Shown: positions 8,852-18,727, counted from the stretch's first letter. The stretch is 64,000 nt of DNA from Mariniradius saccharolyticus AK6 (GCF_000330725.2 NZ_AMZY02000006.1:186001-250000); one strand, 5' to 3'. A program made the numbers and translations. The notes: a model not told the origin generated them from the letters alone.

Positions 8852-10084
8852 ATGGAAATTCAGCACGAGCAATACAGGATTCAGGGAATAGCCCTGACAG
8901 ATTTGGCAGCAACTTACGGAACACCTTTGTATGTATACGATGGGGAAAAAATTCTCCAGAAGGTCTCCCTTTTGCAAAAAGCATTCTCTACCGTCACCCT
9001 AAGGATCAAGTTTGCGACGAAAGCGCTTTCCAATATCAATATCCTGAAGCTGCTGAAAAAAGCCGGCACAGGCGCCGACGCCGTGTCGATCGAAGAAGTG
9101 AAGCTCTGCCTGCATGTGGGTTTCCAGCCGCATGAGATCATGTACACTCCCAATATGGTTTCCTTTGCCGAAATCCAACAGGCCGTAGACCTCGGCGTGA
9201 TGATCAATATCGACAACATTCCGATGTTGGAGCAGTTCGGCGCCTATTACGGTGGGCAGGTACCCGTCTGCATTCGCCTCAATCCGCACATTTTGGCCGG
9301 GGGGAATGCCAAAATCTCCGTAGGGCATATCGACAGCAAGTTTGGGATTTCGATTCTCCAGTTAAAAAATATCCACAAAGTGGTCGAAGCCTATGGCATT
9401 CAAGTTACAGGCCTGCACGTCCATACGGGATCAGATATCTTGGATGCGGAGGTGTTTCTGAAGGGTGCTGAAATTCTGTTTGAAGCCGCGATGGATTTCA
9501 AGGACCTGAAGTTTTTGGATTTTGGGGGTGGATTCAAAGTGGCTTACAAACCCGGCGATATCGCCACCGACATATTGGACGTGGGGGAAAAAGTCTCAGC
9601 GGCATTCAAGGATTTTTGTCAACAGTACGGCAGGGAATTGGAAATCTGGTTTGAGCCAGGCAAGTTCCTCGTATCCGAAAGCGGCTACCTCCTTGTCCGC
9701 GCCAATGTGGTGAAATCCACACCAGCTTCCACTTTTGTAGGCGTGGACTCCGGTCTCAACCACCTGATTCGCCCGATGATGTACGATGCCTATCACAGTG
9801 TCGTCAACGTCTCCAAAACCGAAGGCCCAGAGCATGTCTATACCATCGTGGGTTACATTTGCGAGACGGATACCATTGCCGCAGATCGTAGACTGAAAGA
9901 AGTCGAAGAAGGTGACATCCTTGCCATCAAAAACGCGGGCGCCTATGGCTTTACCATGTCCTCCAATTACAATTCAAGGCTCAGGCCAGCGGAAGTATTG
10001 ATACTCGATGGCAAGGCCCGGCTTATCCGCGAGCGTGAAACCTTCGATGATATCCTCAGGCACCAGATCGATGTGGGGATTTGA
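8852..10084 (+). CDS. lysA: diaminopimelate decarboxylase
   Basis: PLP-dependent fold-type III decarboxylase converting meso-diaminopimelate to L-lysine, the last step of lysine synthesis. The start at 8852 (MEIQHEQYRIQG) gives 410 residues, the normal length; an ORF extending upstream to 8702 runs through the repeat and promoter. The PLP lysine is Lys57 in KFATKALSN. Other landmarks are HVHTGSD (phosphate/active-site region), FLDFGGGFKV (glycine loop), WFEPGKFLV and VGYICETDT, where the ETD corresponds to the catalytic CESGD segment of the family. dapF, encoding the preceding step, is 51 kb away at 60582. It follows the TATCTTTG element and seems monocistronic. Confidence 0.92.
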   Translation: MEIQHEQYRIQGIALTDLAATYGTPLYVYDGEKILQKVSLLQKAFSTVTLRIKFATKALSNINILKLLKKAGTGADAVSIEEVKLCLHVGFQPHEIMYTPNMVSFAEIQQAVDLGVMINIDNIPMLEQFGAYYGGQVPVCIRLNPHILAGGNAKISVGHIDSKFGISILQLKNIHKVVEAYGIQVTGLHVHTGSDILDAEVFLKGAEILFEAAMDFKDLKFLDFGGGFKVAYKPGDIATDILDVGEKVSAAFKDFCQQYGRELEIWFEPGKFLVSESGYLLVRANVVKSTPASTFVGVDSGLNHLIRPMMYDAYHSVVNVSKTEGPEHVYTIVGYICETDTIAADRRLKEVEEGDILAIKNAGAYGFTMSSNYNSRLRPAEVLILDGKARLIRERETFDDILRHQIDVGI

Positions 10085-10270
10085 CTCATTCCGGCCATTT
10101 GTAGTGGCTACCCCAACCGCCTTGAATGCTTCGTCTTAGCTCCTTTCCAGTCGCGTGTGGACGCAATCTTAATCAACAAGGTGGTAAAAGGAGTGCTCAA
10201 CAAGCGGGACGGCTCCCGTATTCTTCAGTTATTTGAACCATCCTGTGCCAAACCCAACGACCACTGAAGG

Positions 10271-10828
10271 TTAGTCCCCGGCGGAGACAACTGGGATAAC
10301 CAGCTGCACGTTGCTCCACTCAAAATACAGCAGCGCACCACCATCAAGTCCAGCTTCGATGCGGGTGGTAAACTGCTCCACGGGAACCACTGGCCGGGCA
10401 ACGGGGACTTCCGTCACCAAGACATCCTTGCTGTAGTCGGGCTCCCAAGCACCCCAATTTCCCAATGCGGAATTCAAGCCGACTTTGAAAGATTCTGCGC
10501 CGGGAATTGCATACATGCTATAGGTACCAGCCTTGAGTGGTACACCATTGAAAGTCACATCTTTGCTGAATGTAATCTCGGTAGCCTCATTGGCACCCAA
10601 GCGCCAATAGCTTCCATAAGGTTGCAGCGCTTCCTCTTCCTCGGTACCAAAAATCACCCGACCCCTGACCGAAGGACGGCTGTAGTTGACAGCGATTTGC
10701 AATCCATCTACATCCAATTCCGCTGTGCCCGGAGGACTCAGGGTGCGGTTGCGATGGTTGGCATAAAAAAACAAGGCTGTAAGCGCTACAAGCAAAATTC
10801 CAAGTCCGATGAGTACCTTTTTCAACAT
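10271..10828 (-). CDS. DUF2911 family membrane-anchored protein
   Basis: A 185-residue protein with one N-terminal membrane segment or uncleaved signal (about residues 4-23). The conserved DUF2911 core is evident: NYSRPSVRGRVIFG, then YGSYWRLGANEATEITFS and LKAGTYSMYAIPG. The family is widespread in Bacteroidota and has no established biochemical role. It points towards lysA with a 186-base gap in which no terminator was seen. Family assignment is firm, function unknown. Confidence 0.85.
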   Translation of the reverse strand: MLKKVLIGLGILLVALTALFFYANHRNRTLSPPGTAELDVDGLQIAVNYSRPSVRGRVIFGTEEEEALQPYGSYWRLGANEATEITFSKDVTFNGVPLKAGTYSMYAIPGAESFKVGLNSALGNWGAWEPDYSKDVLVTEVPVARPVVPVEQFTTRIEAGLDGGALLYFEWSNVQLVIPVVSAGD

Positions 10829-11207
10829 GACGTTTTGTGTTTGAAGTGTAGGGAAATGTACGAATTAAAAGCGGTTGTGACAACGTGCCAAGTGATAGTG
10901 CGGAGATCATACGAACGGCTTGATGGACATTGGAATCGTCATCGGGTAGATTGAATTGCATCAAATCAGAAAATCGTTTTTGTCCCAAAAATATTTTCCC
11001 CGACTGATGCAACCTGGATACACCTATCAACATCTTCCAATCATGAAACTCAACTGTCCAAATTCGTACATCACTTTCGATTTAAATTGCAAAATAAAGA
11101 ATTGAAAATCAACATATTAAAAATGTGGGCGCACAATTTGGAAGTGTACGGACGTCCTTTCTTTCGAAGGCATAATGATACTAAACCAACTTAAACAAAT
11201 CAAAACC
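10829..11207. other. divergent intergenic region, no gene seen
   Basis: A 379-base gap between divergent genes, so it should hold two promoters. A short inverted repeat TTGCATCA (about 10957) / TGATGCAA (about 11004) lies in it. Neither ORFs nor RNA genes were recognised, and no clear TAnnTTTG element was found. Confidence 0.35.
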
Positions 11208-11747
11208 ATGAAACCAACTGTTTCACCTCAACAGCACGCCGGTGCTTTTTCGGACCGGATCGAATCTTTCGCCAAGCCAACTGCGGGAGCACTCCGTTTT
11301 GGTCGGCTTTTCCTGGCTTTACCCTTGATGGGTCTTACGCTGCTATCGGCCTGCAGTCCGGATGAAGACGTCGCACCTCCAGCCAACAACAAAATGGAAC
11401 ACCGAATCGAATTCAGCATCGCCAAGGCCAAGGAATACAATGAGATCATTTATGACGATGCAAAAGCCGAACTCAACCTGACGATTTCGGTCGAGGATCT
11501 GCGCAACGGCAGCAACACGATTCTTTGGGACACGGTGTTCAGTCTCCGCCATCTCAGGGAATTCCCAGCACCGGATGCCCCTTTGGTTATCAAAAAAGAC
11601 ATTTCGCGCATCGCAGCTGCCCATGAGGCGCTCCGCCTTTCCAACAGCACCCGCTACTTTGATCGCAACAATACCACTTGGGCAGCGGCAGAGAGCGAAA
11701 TCGTCCCCAGGGACTTTCCGAGGGCAAAAGTGGAAATCGCGCTTTAA
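11208..11747 (+). CDS. hypothetical lipoprotein with unusually long N-terminal region
   Basis: From ATG 11208 the protein has 179 residues. A hydrophobic stretch LFLALPLMGLTLLSAC ends in a lipobox with Cys49, so the predicted n-region before the hydrophobic core is about 33 residues, much longer than usual. A start at ATG 11175 would make it longer still, and no later Met precedes the core. The mature part is rich in charged and polar residues (EFSIAKAKEYNEII, LRHLREFPAPDAP) with no recognised domain. The next gene, also a lipoprotein, starts 73 bases on in the same direction, so the two may be co-transcribed. Function unknown. Confidence 0.6.
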   Translation: MKPTVSPQQHAGAFSDRIESFAKPTAGALRFGRLFLALPLMGLTLLSACSPDEDVAPPANNKMEHRIEFSIAKAKEYNEIIYDDAKAELNLTISVEDLRNGSNTILWDTVFSLRHLREFPAPDAPLVIKKDISRIAAAHEALRLSNSTRYFDRNNTTWAAAESEIVPRDFPRAKVEIAL

Positions 11748-11820
11748 TCCACTGTTTCCGCAGCCAACAGCCAAAGTCTGAGGATTCAAAAATCAATCAC
11801 GAACTGCTTATTTGAAGACC

Positions 11821-12618
11821 ATGAAGCTCAATTTCTTCATTTTCATATGTATTGCCGTTTTGGCAGCCTGTAGTCCCATGAACCTTGCGCTGCAGGGTGA
11901 GGATTGGGAAGGACACGATATGCTCGCCGTAAGCGGACGCACGGGAATTCTGGTCAACCAGAAACTTGCCTTCGGTGAATACCAAACCTTGGATGTCCGT
12001 CGGTCTTGGACCAAGGGCCCAAATGGGTATTCCGGGATTGGCTTTGGGAACTATGGCACGGGGGAATACCTGAACATCATCGGCCGGGAATACATTGACA
12101 GGAAACAGACCATCCGATTTGACCTTTCTGATGGCGCTGACTTGGGGTCCTCGGTGTTCTGTGTTTCCAAGTTCCAAGCTTCAAACCTGCTCATTGGAGA
12201 TGATCGCGGGCTTCTTTCCGTGGGAATAGACCTGCTCGAGCTTAAGAATGGAAATTCCTCGAGTCTGTTTTTTGCCCAGATCTACACACCTGCTGCTGCT
12301 GAGCCGTGGCAACTCATCCTCAACAACGATCGGGTGCAGCGCCAGCCACGGGATTGTGCGGGCACGATTTCAAGAAGCAATGGGGATTACTACACGATTT
12401 TCCCGGTTTCGAGTGTGCTTGGCAAAAATGGTCAGGCGCTCCAAATGCCTTTTGGCGCGATGGGACTTGAGATCAGAGATGCCACAGGTCGCCCGCTTGC
12501 CGCGGTCAACTTGTCCGACAAGGGCCAAGTATATCTGGCCCAAGGTCTCGATCGGGAGGAGAGATTTCTGATGGCCAATATCTGCACGGCTTTACTGCTG
12601 CAGGAGGTGATTGGCTAG
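11821..12618 (+). CDS. hypothetical lipoprotein
   Basis: A 265-residue protein starting at ATG 11821 (MKLNFFIFICIAVLAACS), with a lipobox LAAC at residues 14-17. The mature protein has no recognised domain. It contains alternating hydrophobic/polar strands and Gly/Tyr-rich stretches (GYSGIGFGNYGTGEY), suggesting a beta-rich fold. It lies 73 bases after the preceding lipoprotein gene and is followed by a strong bidirectional terminator. Probably an outer- or inner-membrane lipoprotein; role unknown. Confidence 0.65.
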   Translation: MKLNFFIFICIAVLAACSPMNLALQGEDWEGHDMLAVSGRTGILVNQKLAFGEYQTLDVRRSWTKGPNGYSGIGFGNYGTGEYLNIIGREYIDRKQTIRFDLSDGADLGSSVFCVSKFQASNLLIGDDRGLLSVGIDLLELKNGNSSSLFFAQIYTPAAAEPWQLILNNDRVQRQPRDCAGTISRSNGDYYTIFPVSSVLGKNGQALQMPFGAMGLEIRDATGRPLAAVNLSDKGQVYLAQGLDREERFLMANICTALLLQEVIG

Positions 12619-12666
12619 CAAAGACGCCCAGTTGCAAAAAACCTGTGCTGATCGGTGTAAAAGAAA

Positions 12667-12701
12667 CCCCTTTTCGCGGTGCGAAGAGGGGTCAGATCTT
12701 T
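12667..12701. terminator. bidirectional rho-independent terminator
   Basis: An 11-bp stem CCCCTTTTCGC / GCGAAGAGGGG (12667-12677 and 12681-12691, one G-T pair) with a 3-base loop. T-rich tracts follow on both strands (CTTTT on plus; TTTCTTTT on minus). It lies between the convergent lipoprotein gene and reductase gene. Confidence 0.75.
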
Positions 12702-13237
12702 TACTTCAACCGCTGATAGGTAAGCGTGACCACTCCCGTTTCAAGGGTTTTGGTATCCTTCAACTGCCAGTTGGATTGAATTTTATTTCCGGGAAATAGC
12801 GGTATCCCCTCCCCGAGAATAGTCGGAATAATGGCCAAAATGAGTTCGTCCAAAAGGTCCTGGTCCAAAAAATAGCTGACAAGATTCCCTCCACCGATCA
12901 GCCAGATATCCTTATCAGCCGTGGTTTTGAGATTTTTCACCAATTCCCCCAGATCCGAATGGATCGGAAAAGTATCCGGCGTCGTGCAGCGATAGCTTGG
13001 GTCGCTTGATGCGACATAGGACTGCAGGCCGATATAGGGCCAATCGACCCCGAAGCCAAGAATCTCCTCATAGGTTTTTCTTCCCATGATCGTGGTCCCG
13101 ATACCCGCGAGGAAATCAGCGTAGCCGTAGTCCAGTCCGTTTGGGTTGGGATGGTTTTCCAACCAATCCAGCCCGCCATCGTTGCGGGCGATCTTCCCAT
13201 CCAAAGAAATGGCGATATAGAGGATGAGTTTGGGCAT
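12701..13237 (-). CDS. dihydrofolate reductase family protein (RibD C-terminal-like)
   Basis: A 178-residue protein starting at MPKLILYIAISLDGKIA, a typical DHFR/RibD-C opening; a longer reading from 13285 adds a non-homologous extension. Family landmarks are SLDGKIARNDGG, a TTIMGRKTYEE segment, a nucleotide-binding IWLIGGGNLVSYF and a C-terminal ILAIIPTILGEGIPLF. Such proteins are NADPH-dependent reductases related to YwjB/YyaP, and most have no known substrate. Not the housekeeping FolA type. It converges with the lipoprotein gene at a shared terminator. Confidence 0.85.
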   Translation of the reverse strand: MPKLILYIAISLDGKIARNDGGLDWLENHPNPNGLDYGYADFLAGIGTTIMGRKTYEEILGFGVDWPYIGLQSYVASSDPSYRCTTPDTFPIHSDLGELVKNLKTTADKDIWLIGGGNLVSYFLDQDLLDELILAIIPTILGEGIPLFPGNKIQSNWQLKDTKTLETGVVTLTYQRLK

Positions 13238-13534
13238 GATGTTCGGTCTTGCAAATTGCGGACAAAGGATCCGAAAAATAGCCATGTAAATGGAAGATTC
13301 TCAATCAAAAGGCAAGCAAATTAGTCTACAATATTCCGTAAAAAAGTCTCTTTTTTTGGGTGGCAATGTAGTTAATCTTTATTCCAGTATTCGCGTCCCA
13401 AACACCATCTGTCAAACATTTCTCAGATGCCGACTTTGTCAAGATCAAGCTGTCGCAGAAATCCGCGATCAAGGATTGCACAAGTCTCGATTTCCAAAAA
13501 TCGAAAAAAGAAAATAGAAGGGCTGCCAAAAAGC

Positions 13535-13561
13535 AAAAAAGCGTCAATTGACGCCTTTTTT
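13535..13561. terminator. rho-independent terminator after the beta-barrel gene
   Basis: Perfect 14-base palindrome GCGTCAATTGACGC (13541-13554) flanked by A6 on the left and T7 on the right, able to work on both strands. On the minus strand it immediately follows the stop of the gene at 13568. It is the only feature recognised in the 330-base gap 13238-13567. Confidence 0.75.
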
Positions 13562-13567
13562 CGGGAC

Positions 13568-16465
13568 CTACCAAGTCCTTCCTCCGCCACCGCGCCAAGG
13601 CATACCCCCTTGGTTTTCTTGTTGGGTTTGGGGCTTGAAGTTGCCGATGTTATAAGTGAATGTAAGCATGGCATAGCGCTGCAGCACAACTGTGAATGTA
13701 TCCTCGATTGCCACGTCGGTCACTGTCCTCCCGATGGCGTTGTTTTGGTTGAGCAAATCAAAGACCGTCATCTTCAATTCGCCCTTACGGTCTTTCATAA
13801 ACCTGTAGCCCGCCTCGATATTCCAAAGCCATACAGATTGGTCTAAGTTTGCGGAAAGACCACTGTACAGAGAGTTGTTAACGATATTGGAGATAAATAG
13901 CTTCCCTTGGTTGGGAGAGTAGTACAAGCGGATATTGGAGTTTTGGATATAGTAGTTTTGATCCAAGGTCGGCTGTAGGGTACTGTTCACGATGGTGTAA
14001 GTACCAGTCGTTGATACCGTGAAATCCAGATCCTTGCTGATATTGCTCGTGAGCGTGATTCCTTGGCTGAGGTCGATGTTGTTGTTGAAATTTTTCTGCA
14101 GGTTGATAATACCCGGCGTCCTGTTGTAGGCGATACTTGAATTGAGGTTGAACTGTGACTTCAGCTTTTTGATGGGCGTACCGTAGGTCACAAACAACCT
14201 GGATCTGAAGTTCCCCTGCAGGTTTTCCGGCCTGCTGATTTGTCCTCCCGAGCGCAACAAGACTTCCCCGTTGATCAGCGTATCACTCTGCGCCACAAAG
14301 GTGCTGGTACCGATAAAGTCCTGGTTGTAGTTTGCAAACAGGAAGGTGAAGAAGGTTTTAGACTTGGCAAGGTTGATTTTGGAGAAATTGGTGAACACGT
14401 TGTGACTAAATGACTGCCCCAAGTTTGGGTTACCGACCGACAACTGCAGCGGGTTTTGGTTGTTGATCACATTCTGCAACTGGTTTACGCTAGGCTCTTG
14501 GGTGTTGGTCCTGTACCGCAAGCGGAAGGAAGTTCCTTTCTCCTGATTCCGGTAATTGGCGTTGAGTCCGGGGAGAAAATTACTGAAGCTTTGGTTAAAA
14601 GTCCGCTCCAAGGGGAAAAAGCTTTCGTTGTTTTGGACCGCGTATTGGTAGTCTAGGTTGGCATTGAAATTCCAATCCTTCAAGCGGTAGCTGATACCAG
14701 CACTCGGTCTTTGGATGATAAACTTGTTGTCAAAAACGTTGCTCAAAGCAGTATCCAAGACCATAATACCCATCTCCGGCATTAAGCTGAATGTCCTTTG
14801 GTCAGCCGAGGTTTTGTTGTTCCCGACCTGATAGGAAAGCGTAAGGAGGGATTTATCGCTCAAAGCTTCTGTGAATTGAAGCGTTGCCCGGTAATTGAAT
14901 CCGTCAGAAAGTCCGAATGTCTCCTGATTGATCGTGTCGTTGATGTCGCGGATATAATCCCTATTGGCGGCGATCAGGTCAGAAAGTTGGTCCCTTTTGT
15001 TCCAAGATGTGAATATAGTCGTGGAAAGTGTCCGCCCTTGTTTGTCGAATTTGTACCTGTAGACAAAATTGTTGGAAAGCGCGTAGCCATCGGTAGTGGC
15101 ATTAGACCTCGAAAGAGTCGAACTCAAGGGTTCCCGATTCACATTGAAGTTAAATCCTGCCCGGTCGATGAAAGTTGAATTGCTTTGAAAATTCAAAGAC
15201 GGCGTGACAATAATGGCATGCTTCGGAGTGATGTCATATTCAATCCTGGCATTGACACGGTGGTTGTTGTTTTTGACCGTATTGATGAGGTCCTCTTCGT
15301 AGTACTGCCTGTTGGTCTCAGAAAGAATAATCTCCCGATTGGTAAGTTTATTCAAGTTGTTTCTGGTCGAATTGAAAAAATAGCTACCGGTGAGATTCAT
15401 CTTCTGCCCAATCTTGTCGCTATAGTTAAGACCCAAAGCGCTCGTGGTGATGATACCTTGGTCTTGGCCTACGAGGAAGTTGTTGTTGCCTCCTCCCCAG
15501 CCTTGGCCTCCAGGACGACCCCCTCCTCCGCCGGGTCCACCGCCACCTGGGCCCCGGTTTCCACCGGAAGCTCCTGCATTCACTCCCACCAAATCCTGGC
15601 TGGAGAAATTCTGCTGGTTGATGTTGTTGAACATCCCGATGATCGAAATACGTCTCGCACCTTTGAAGATGTTGTAGTTACCCCCTGCCGAATACCTATC
15701 GTCAGTACCATATCCACCATAAATCCTTCCAAACTGCCCGCTGTTTTTGTCAGGTCTGGTGACGATATTGATCGTACGGGAATAATTGCCGTCATCAAAG
15801 CCCGTAAGCCTAGACTGGTCGGACCTCTGGTCCAAAATCTCGACCCTGTCTACCACGTCAGCAGGCAGATTTCTCAAGGCCATAAACGGATCGCTTCCGA
15901 AGAACTCCCTGCCATCAACCAATACACGTTGCACCTGTTCGCCTTTTGCCTGGATCTCGCCGTTTTGGATCGTTACTCCCGGCAATTTTCTGACCAAGTC
16001 TTCAGCGTCTGCATTTTCACGGGTTTTGAAGGCATTGGCATTGAATGAAGTCGTATCTCCCTTGACTTCACCTACTGGCACCTGACCCTCGATGACGACT
16101 TCGCCGAGCAACTTGGTGTCCTCCACCAAAAGGAGTGTTCCCAAATCCAGCGGGTTTCCTCGGTTGTGGGTTTTGCTGATCTTCTGATAGCCTAAAAAAG
16201 TGATCTCTACAACTACGGTAGGAATGAATGGTCTGCTGACCTCAAAGGTTCCATCAGCGCCCGTGACTGCGGAAACCAACAGGGAGTCGGTGACCGTTTT
16301 TACCTGCACGACCGCGCCAATCATCGGCTGCTGGTTGGGTCCCTCGACCACCTTTCCTTTCAATAGAATATTTTGCTGTCTGCCCTCTCCTCTTTGTGCC
16401 TGCAAATCAGCGGCATAGAAAAATGCCAAAAACAAGAAAAATAACTTAATGGTAGAAACTCTCAT
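13568..16465 (-). CDS. outer-membrane beta-barrel protein with carboxypeptidase-like and TonB plug-like domains
   Basis: A 965-residue outer-membrane protein with a signal peptide ending LQAQ. Residues ~33-115 form a carboxypeptidase-regulatory-like beta-sandwich (LLKGKVVEGPNQQPMIGAVV). Residues ~120-240 resemble a TonB-receptor plug (LVRKLPGVTIQNGEIQ, VLVDGREFFGSDPF). The rest is an OMP_b-brl_3-type barrel rich in Asn/aromatic strands. A Gly/Pro/Asn-rich insert lies at ~295-330, and the C-terminus GGMPWRGGGGRTW is also glycine-rich and does not look like a barrel-closing strand. No SusD partner is adjacent, so it is not a SusCD glycan importer. The substrate is unknown; surface transport or a structural role are both possible. 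Confidence 0.85.
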   Translation of the reverse strand: MRVSTIKLFFLFLAFFYAADLQAQRGEGRQQNILLKGKVVEGPNQQPMIGAVVQVKTVTDSLLVSAVTGADGTFEVSRPFIPTVVVEITFLGYQKISKTHNRGNPLDLGTLLLVEDTKLLGEVVIEGQVPVGEVKGDTTSFNANAFKTRENADAEDLVRKLPGVTIQNGEIQAKGEQVQRVLVDGREFFGSDPFMALRNLPADVVDRVEILDQRSDQSRLTGFDDGNYSRTINIVTRPDKNSGQFGRIYGGYGTDDRYSAGGNYNIFKGARRISIIGMFNNINQQNFSSQDLVGVNAGASGGNRGPGGGGPGGGGGRPGGQGWGGGNNNFLVGQDQGIITTSALGLNYSDKIGQKMNLTGSYFFNSTRNNLNKLTNREIILSETNRQYYEEDLINTVKNNNHRVNARIEYDITPKHAIIVTPSLNFQSNSTFIDRAGFNFNVNREPLSSTLSRSNATTDGYALSNNFVYRYKFDKQGRTLSTTIFTSWNKRDQLSDLIAANRDYIRDINDTINQETFGLSDGFNYRATLQFTEALSDKSLLTLSYQVGNNKTSADQRTFSLMPEMGIMVLDTALSNVFDNKFIIQRPSAGISYRLKDWNFNANLDYQYAVQNNESFFPLERTFNQSFSNFLPGLNANYRNQEKGTSFRLRYRTNTQEPSVNQLQNVINNQNPLQLSVGNPNLGQSFSHNVFTNFSKINLAKSKTFFTFLFANYNQDFIGTSTFVAQSDTLINGEVLLRSGGQISRPENLQGNFRSRLFVTYGTPIKKLKSQFNLNSSIAYNRTPGIINLQKNFNNNIDLSQGITLTSNISKDLDFTVSTTGTYTIVNSTLQPTLDQNYYIQNSNIRLYYSPNQGKLFISNIVNNSLYSGLSANLDQSVWLWNIEAGYRFMKDRKGELKMTVFDLLNQNNAIGRTVTDVAIEDTFTVVLQRYAMLTFTYNIGNFKPQTQQENQGGMPWRGGGGRTW

Positions 16466-16611
16466 GGTTCTTTGTTTTTCAATCCATGTTTAGACATAGC
16501 CAGCTCCCAAAAAGTTTAAGGAATTTTAACAGTTGTTGTGAGTGGACTAAAACTAGGTTAAATGGTGATGGCACTTGATATAAACCCTCACTCCTAAGAC
16601 AGAAAAGTAAA

Positions 16612-16649
16612 CCCCCTTTTCGCGCCACTGATTGGAGATGAAAAGGGGG
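16612..16649 (-). terminator. probable hairpin terminator downstream of aspS
   Basis: A 9-bp perfect stem CCCCCTTTT (16612-16620) / AAAAGGGGG (16641-16649) with a 20-base loop, 25 bases past the aspS stop. On the minus strand it is followed by TTTACTTTTC, a weak T tract. Confidence 0.5.
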
Positions 16650-16673
16650 AAGAAAGATTGGTGGTTTGAGCCT

Positions 16674-18431
16674 TTACTTGGTAGCTATCGCAACTTGAAT
16701 CGACAATTCCTTCAATTGCTCCTCGGCAATAGTGCTTGGGGAATCGATCATCACGTCCCTTCCCGAGTTGTTTTTAGGGAAAGCGATATAATCCCTTATG
16801 GAATCCGAGCCGCCAAAAATCGCGCATAAACGATCGAAACCAAAGGCAATCCCGCCGTGCGGTGGAGCTCCGTATTCAAAAGCCTCCATCAGGAAGCCAA
16901 ACTGCTTTTGGGCTTCCTCGTCCGTGAAACCGAGATGCTTGAACATCAATTGCTGGGTTGCACGATCGTGTATTCTGATGGATCCTCCACCGATTTCGAC
17001 GCCGTTGATGACCATGTCATAGGCGTTGGCCCTAACGGCGCCCGGGTCAGTCTCCAGCATCGGGATGTCTTCCCTTTTTGGCGAGGTAAATGGATGGTGC
17101 ATAGCATGGAAGCGCTTGGTCTCCTCGTCCCATTCCAACAATGGAAAATCAACCACCCAAAGTGGCTTGTACACCGACTTGTCACGCAAGCCGAGGTCTT
17201 CGCCCATCTTCAGCCTGAGTTCGGACATTTGCTTGCGGGTCGCTTTTTCGTCCCCACTCAGCACCAACATCAGGTCGCCTGGCTCTGCGCCCATTACGTC
17301 TGCCCATGCTTTCAAGTCTTCTTGGGAGTAAAACTTGTCAACAGTCGACTTCAGCGATCCATCTGTGTTGAATTTGACATAAACCAAGCCTTTGGCGCCG
17401 ATTTGAGGCCTTTTGACCCAATCGGTCAATTCATCCAATTGCTTGCGGGTATATTCGGACGCGCCTTTGGCACAAATGCCTATGATCAGTTCCGCTTGGT
17501 CAAAAATGGAAAATCCTTTGCCTTTTGCCACAGAATTGAGTTCCGCAAACTTCATATCAAATCGCAAATCAGGTTTGTCGTTGCCATAAAATTTCATGGC
17601 TTCTGCGAAGGTCATCCGTTTTACCTCCTCGAGCTCGATGCCCTTTACATTTCTGAACAAATGCCTTACCAAGCCTTCGAAAGTATTCAGGATATCCTCT
17701 TGCGTCACAAAGGACATCTCGCAGTCTATTTGCGTAAACTCCGGCTGCCTATCCGCACGTAGGTCCTCGTCACGAAAACACTTCACTATCTGAAAATAAC
17801 GGTCAAAACCACTTACCATCAACAGCTGCTTGAAAGTCTGTGGGGATTGGGGTAGGGCGTAAAATTCACCTGGGTTGACACGGCTGGGGACGACAAAATC
17901 CCGGGCACCTTCGGGCGTGGACTTGATCAGAACCGGCGTTTCCACCTCGATGAAATTTTGCCCATCCATATACTTCCGCGTCTCCTGCATCATGCGGTGA
18001 CGAAGTTGCAGCTTTTCACGGACCACGTTTCTTCTGAGATCCAAATACCGGTATTTCATGCGGAGCTCATCCCCGCCGTCTGTCTCATCTTCAATGATAA
18101 ATGGAGGAACCTTGGCAGGATTCAGGACTTCGATAGCCGACACACGGATCTCGATGTCGCCGGTAGGCATTTTGTCGTTTTTGGCGGCGCGCTCTACGAC
18201 TTTTCCTTTTGCCTGAATGACAAATTCCCGGCCGAGCGAAGCCGCTTTATCCAACAGCTGCTTATCGGTAGAGCCTTCCTCCAAAATCAATTGGGTAACA
18301 CCGTATCTGTCCCTCAAGTCGACCCAAATCAGGCCTCCTTTATTTCGCACCTTCTGCACCCAACCGGCAAGCGTTACTTCCTTATTGGCATCTGAAATCC
18401 TTAACTCTCCGCAAGTATGTGTCCTCAACAT
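16674..18431 (-). CDS. aspS: aspartyl-tRNA synthetase
   Basis: A 585-residue class IIb synthetase charging tRNA-Asp. The N-terminal OB-fold anticodon-binding domain is present ([32 protein letters not shown]). Class II motif 2 is [18 protein letters not shown] and motif 3 is GIAFGFDRL. The ~120-residue bacterial insertion (GAD domain) lies between them. Length and order match bacterial AspRS. It is monocistronic, preceded by a TATCTTTG promoter element and followed by a hairpin. Confidence 0.97.
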   Translation of the reverse strand: MLRTHTCGELRISDANKEVTLAGWVQKVRNKGGLIWVDLRDRYGVTQLILEEGSTDKQLLDKAASLGREFVIQAKGKVVERAAKNDKMPTGDIEIRVSAIEVLNPAKVPPFIIEDETDGGDELRMKYRYLDLRRNVVREKLQLRHRMMQETRKYMDGQNFIEVETPVLIKSTPEGARDFVVPSRVNPGEFYALPQSPQTFKQLLMVSGFDRYFQIVKCFRDEDLRADRQPEFTQIDCEMSFVTQEDILNTFEGLVRHLFRNVKGIELEEVKRMTFAEAMKFYGNDKPDLRFDMKFAELNSVAKGKGFSIFDQAELIIGICAKGASEYTRKQLDELTDWVKRPQIGAKGLVYVKFNTDGSLKSTVDKFYSQEDLKAWADVMGAEPGDLMLVLSGDEKATRKQMSELRLKMGEDLGLRDKSVYKPLWVVDFPLLEWDEETKRFHAMHHPFTSPKREDIPMLETDPGAVRANAYDMVINGVEIGGGSIRIHDRATQQLMFKHLGFTDEEAQKQFGFLMEAFEYGAPPHGGIAFGFDRLCAIFGGSDSIRDYIAFPKNNSGRDVMIDSPSTIAEEQLKELSIQVAIATK

Positions 18432-18459
18432 GTTTTTGAATCGTATTTTTTGAAGTGGA

Positions 18460-18467
18460 CAAAGATA
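18460..18467 (-). promoter_or_regulatory. Bacteroidota -7 element TATCTTTG for aspS
   Basis: The minus strand reads TATCTTTG (CAAAGATA on plus), 29 bases before the aspS start. This is an exact TAnnTTTG match and is identical to the lysA element. No TTTG was found at the -33 distance. Confidence 0.45.
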
Positions 18468-18727
18468 AACAAAGCGAAAGGACTATTCTAAAATGCCCCT
18501 GACAATGAGAAAAGATTTTTCTGCCGCTGTACTTCAAGGTCTATGCATTTCCCAAGCAGATTTTTGCAGCTTATTTCATCAAATTTGCCCTTGAATTTTT
18601 CTTGTTTAAAATTGCTCTTTTTCAAGACGCTGATATCAAATTCTTTACCTTGTAAAATTTGATTTTTATTTGGATTTTGGGCTTGAATTGAATTCCTTTG
18701 AAAAAAACACCTCATTTCACCCAGATT

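Noticed and set aside
10085-10270. Protein-like stretch ending FEPSCAKPNDH before a TGA near 10266, possible gene remnant
   Set aside because: Only ~35 codons, no ATG, an overlapping competing short frame from ATG 10126, and no family recognised; not enough to call a pseudogene.
13290-13517. 75-residue plus-strand ORF between reductase and barrel genes
   Set aside because: No recognised family or upstream signals, and the competing minus-strand frames are no better; treated as noncoding.
14798-16048. Long plus-strand ORFs antisense to the beta-barrel gene
   Set aside because: Shadow frames of a convincing 965-residue outer-membrane protein with signal peptide and domains.
13568-16465. Interpretation as a SusC glycan importer
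   Set aside because: No SusD-like lipoprotein, glycan hydrolase or sigma/anti-sigma pair nearby; the barrel is of the other OMP_b-brl type.
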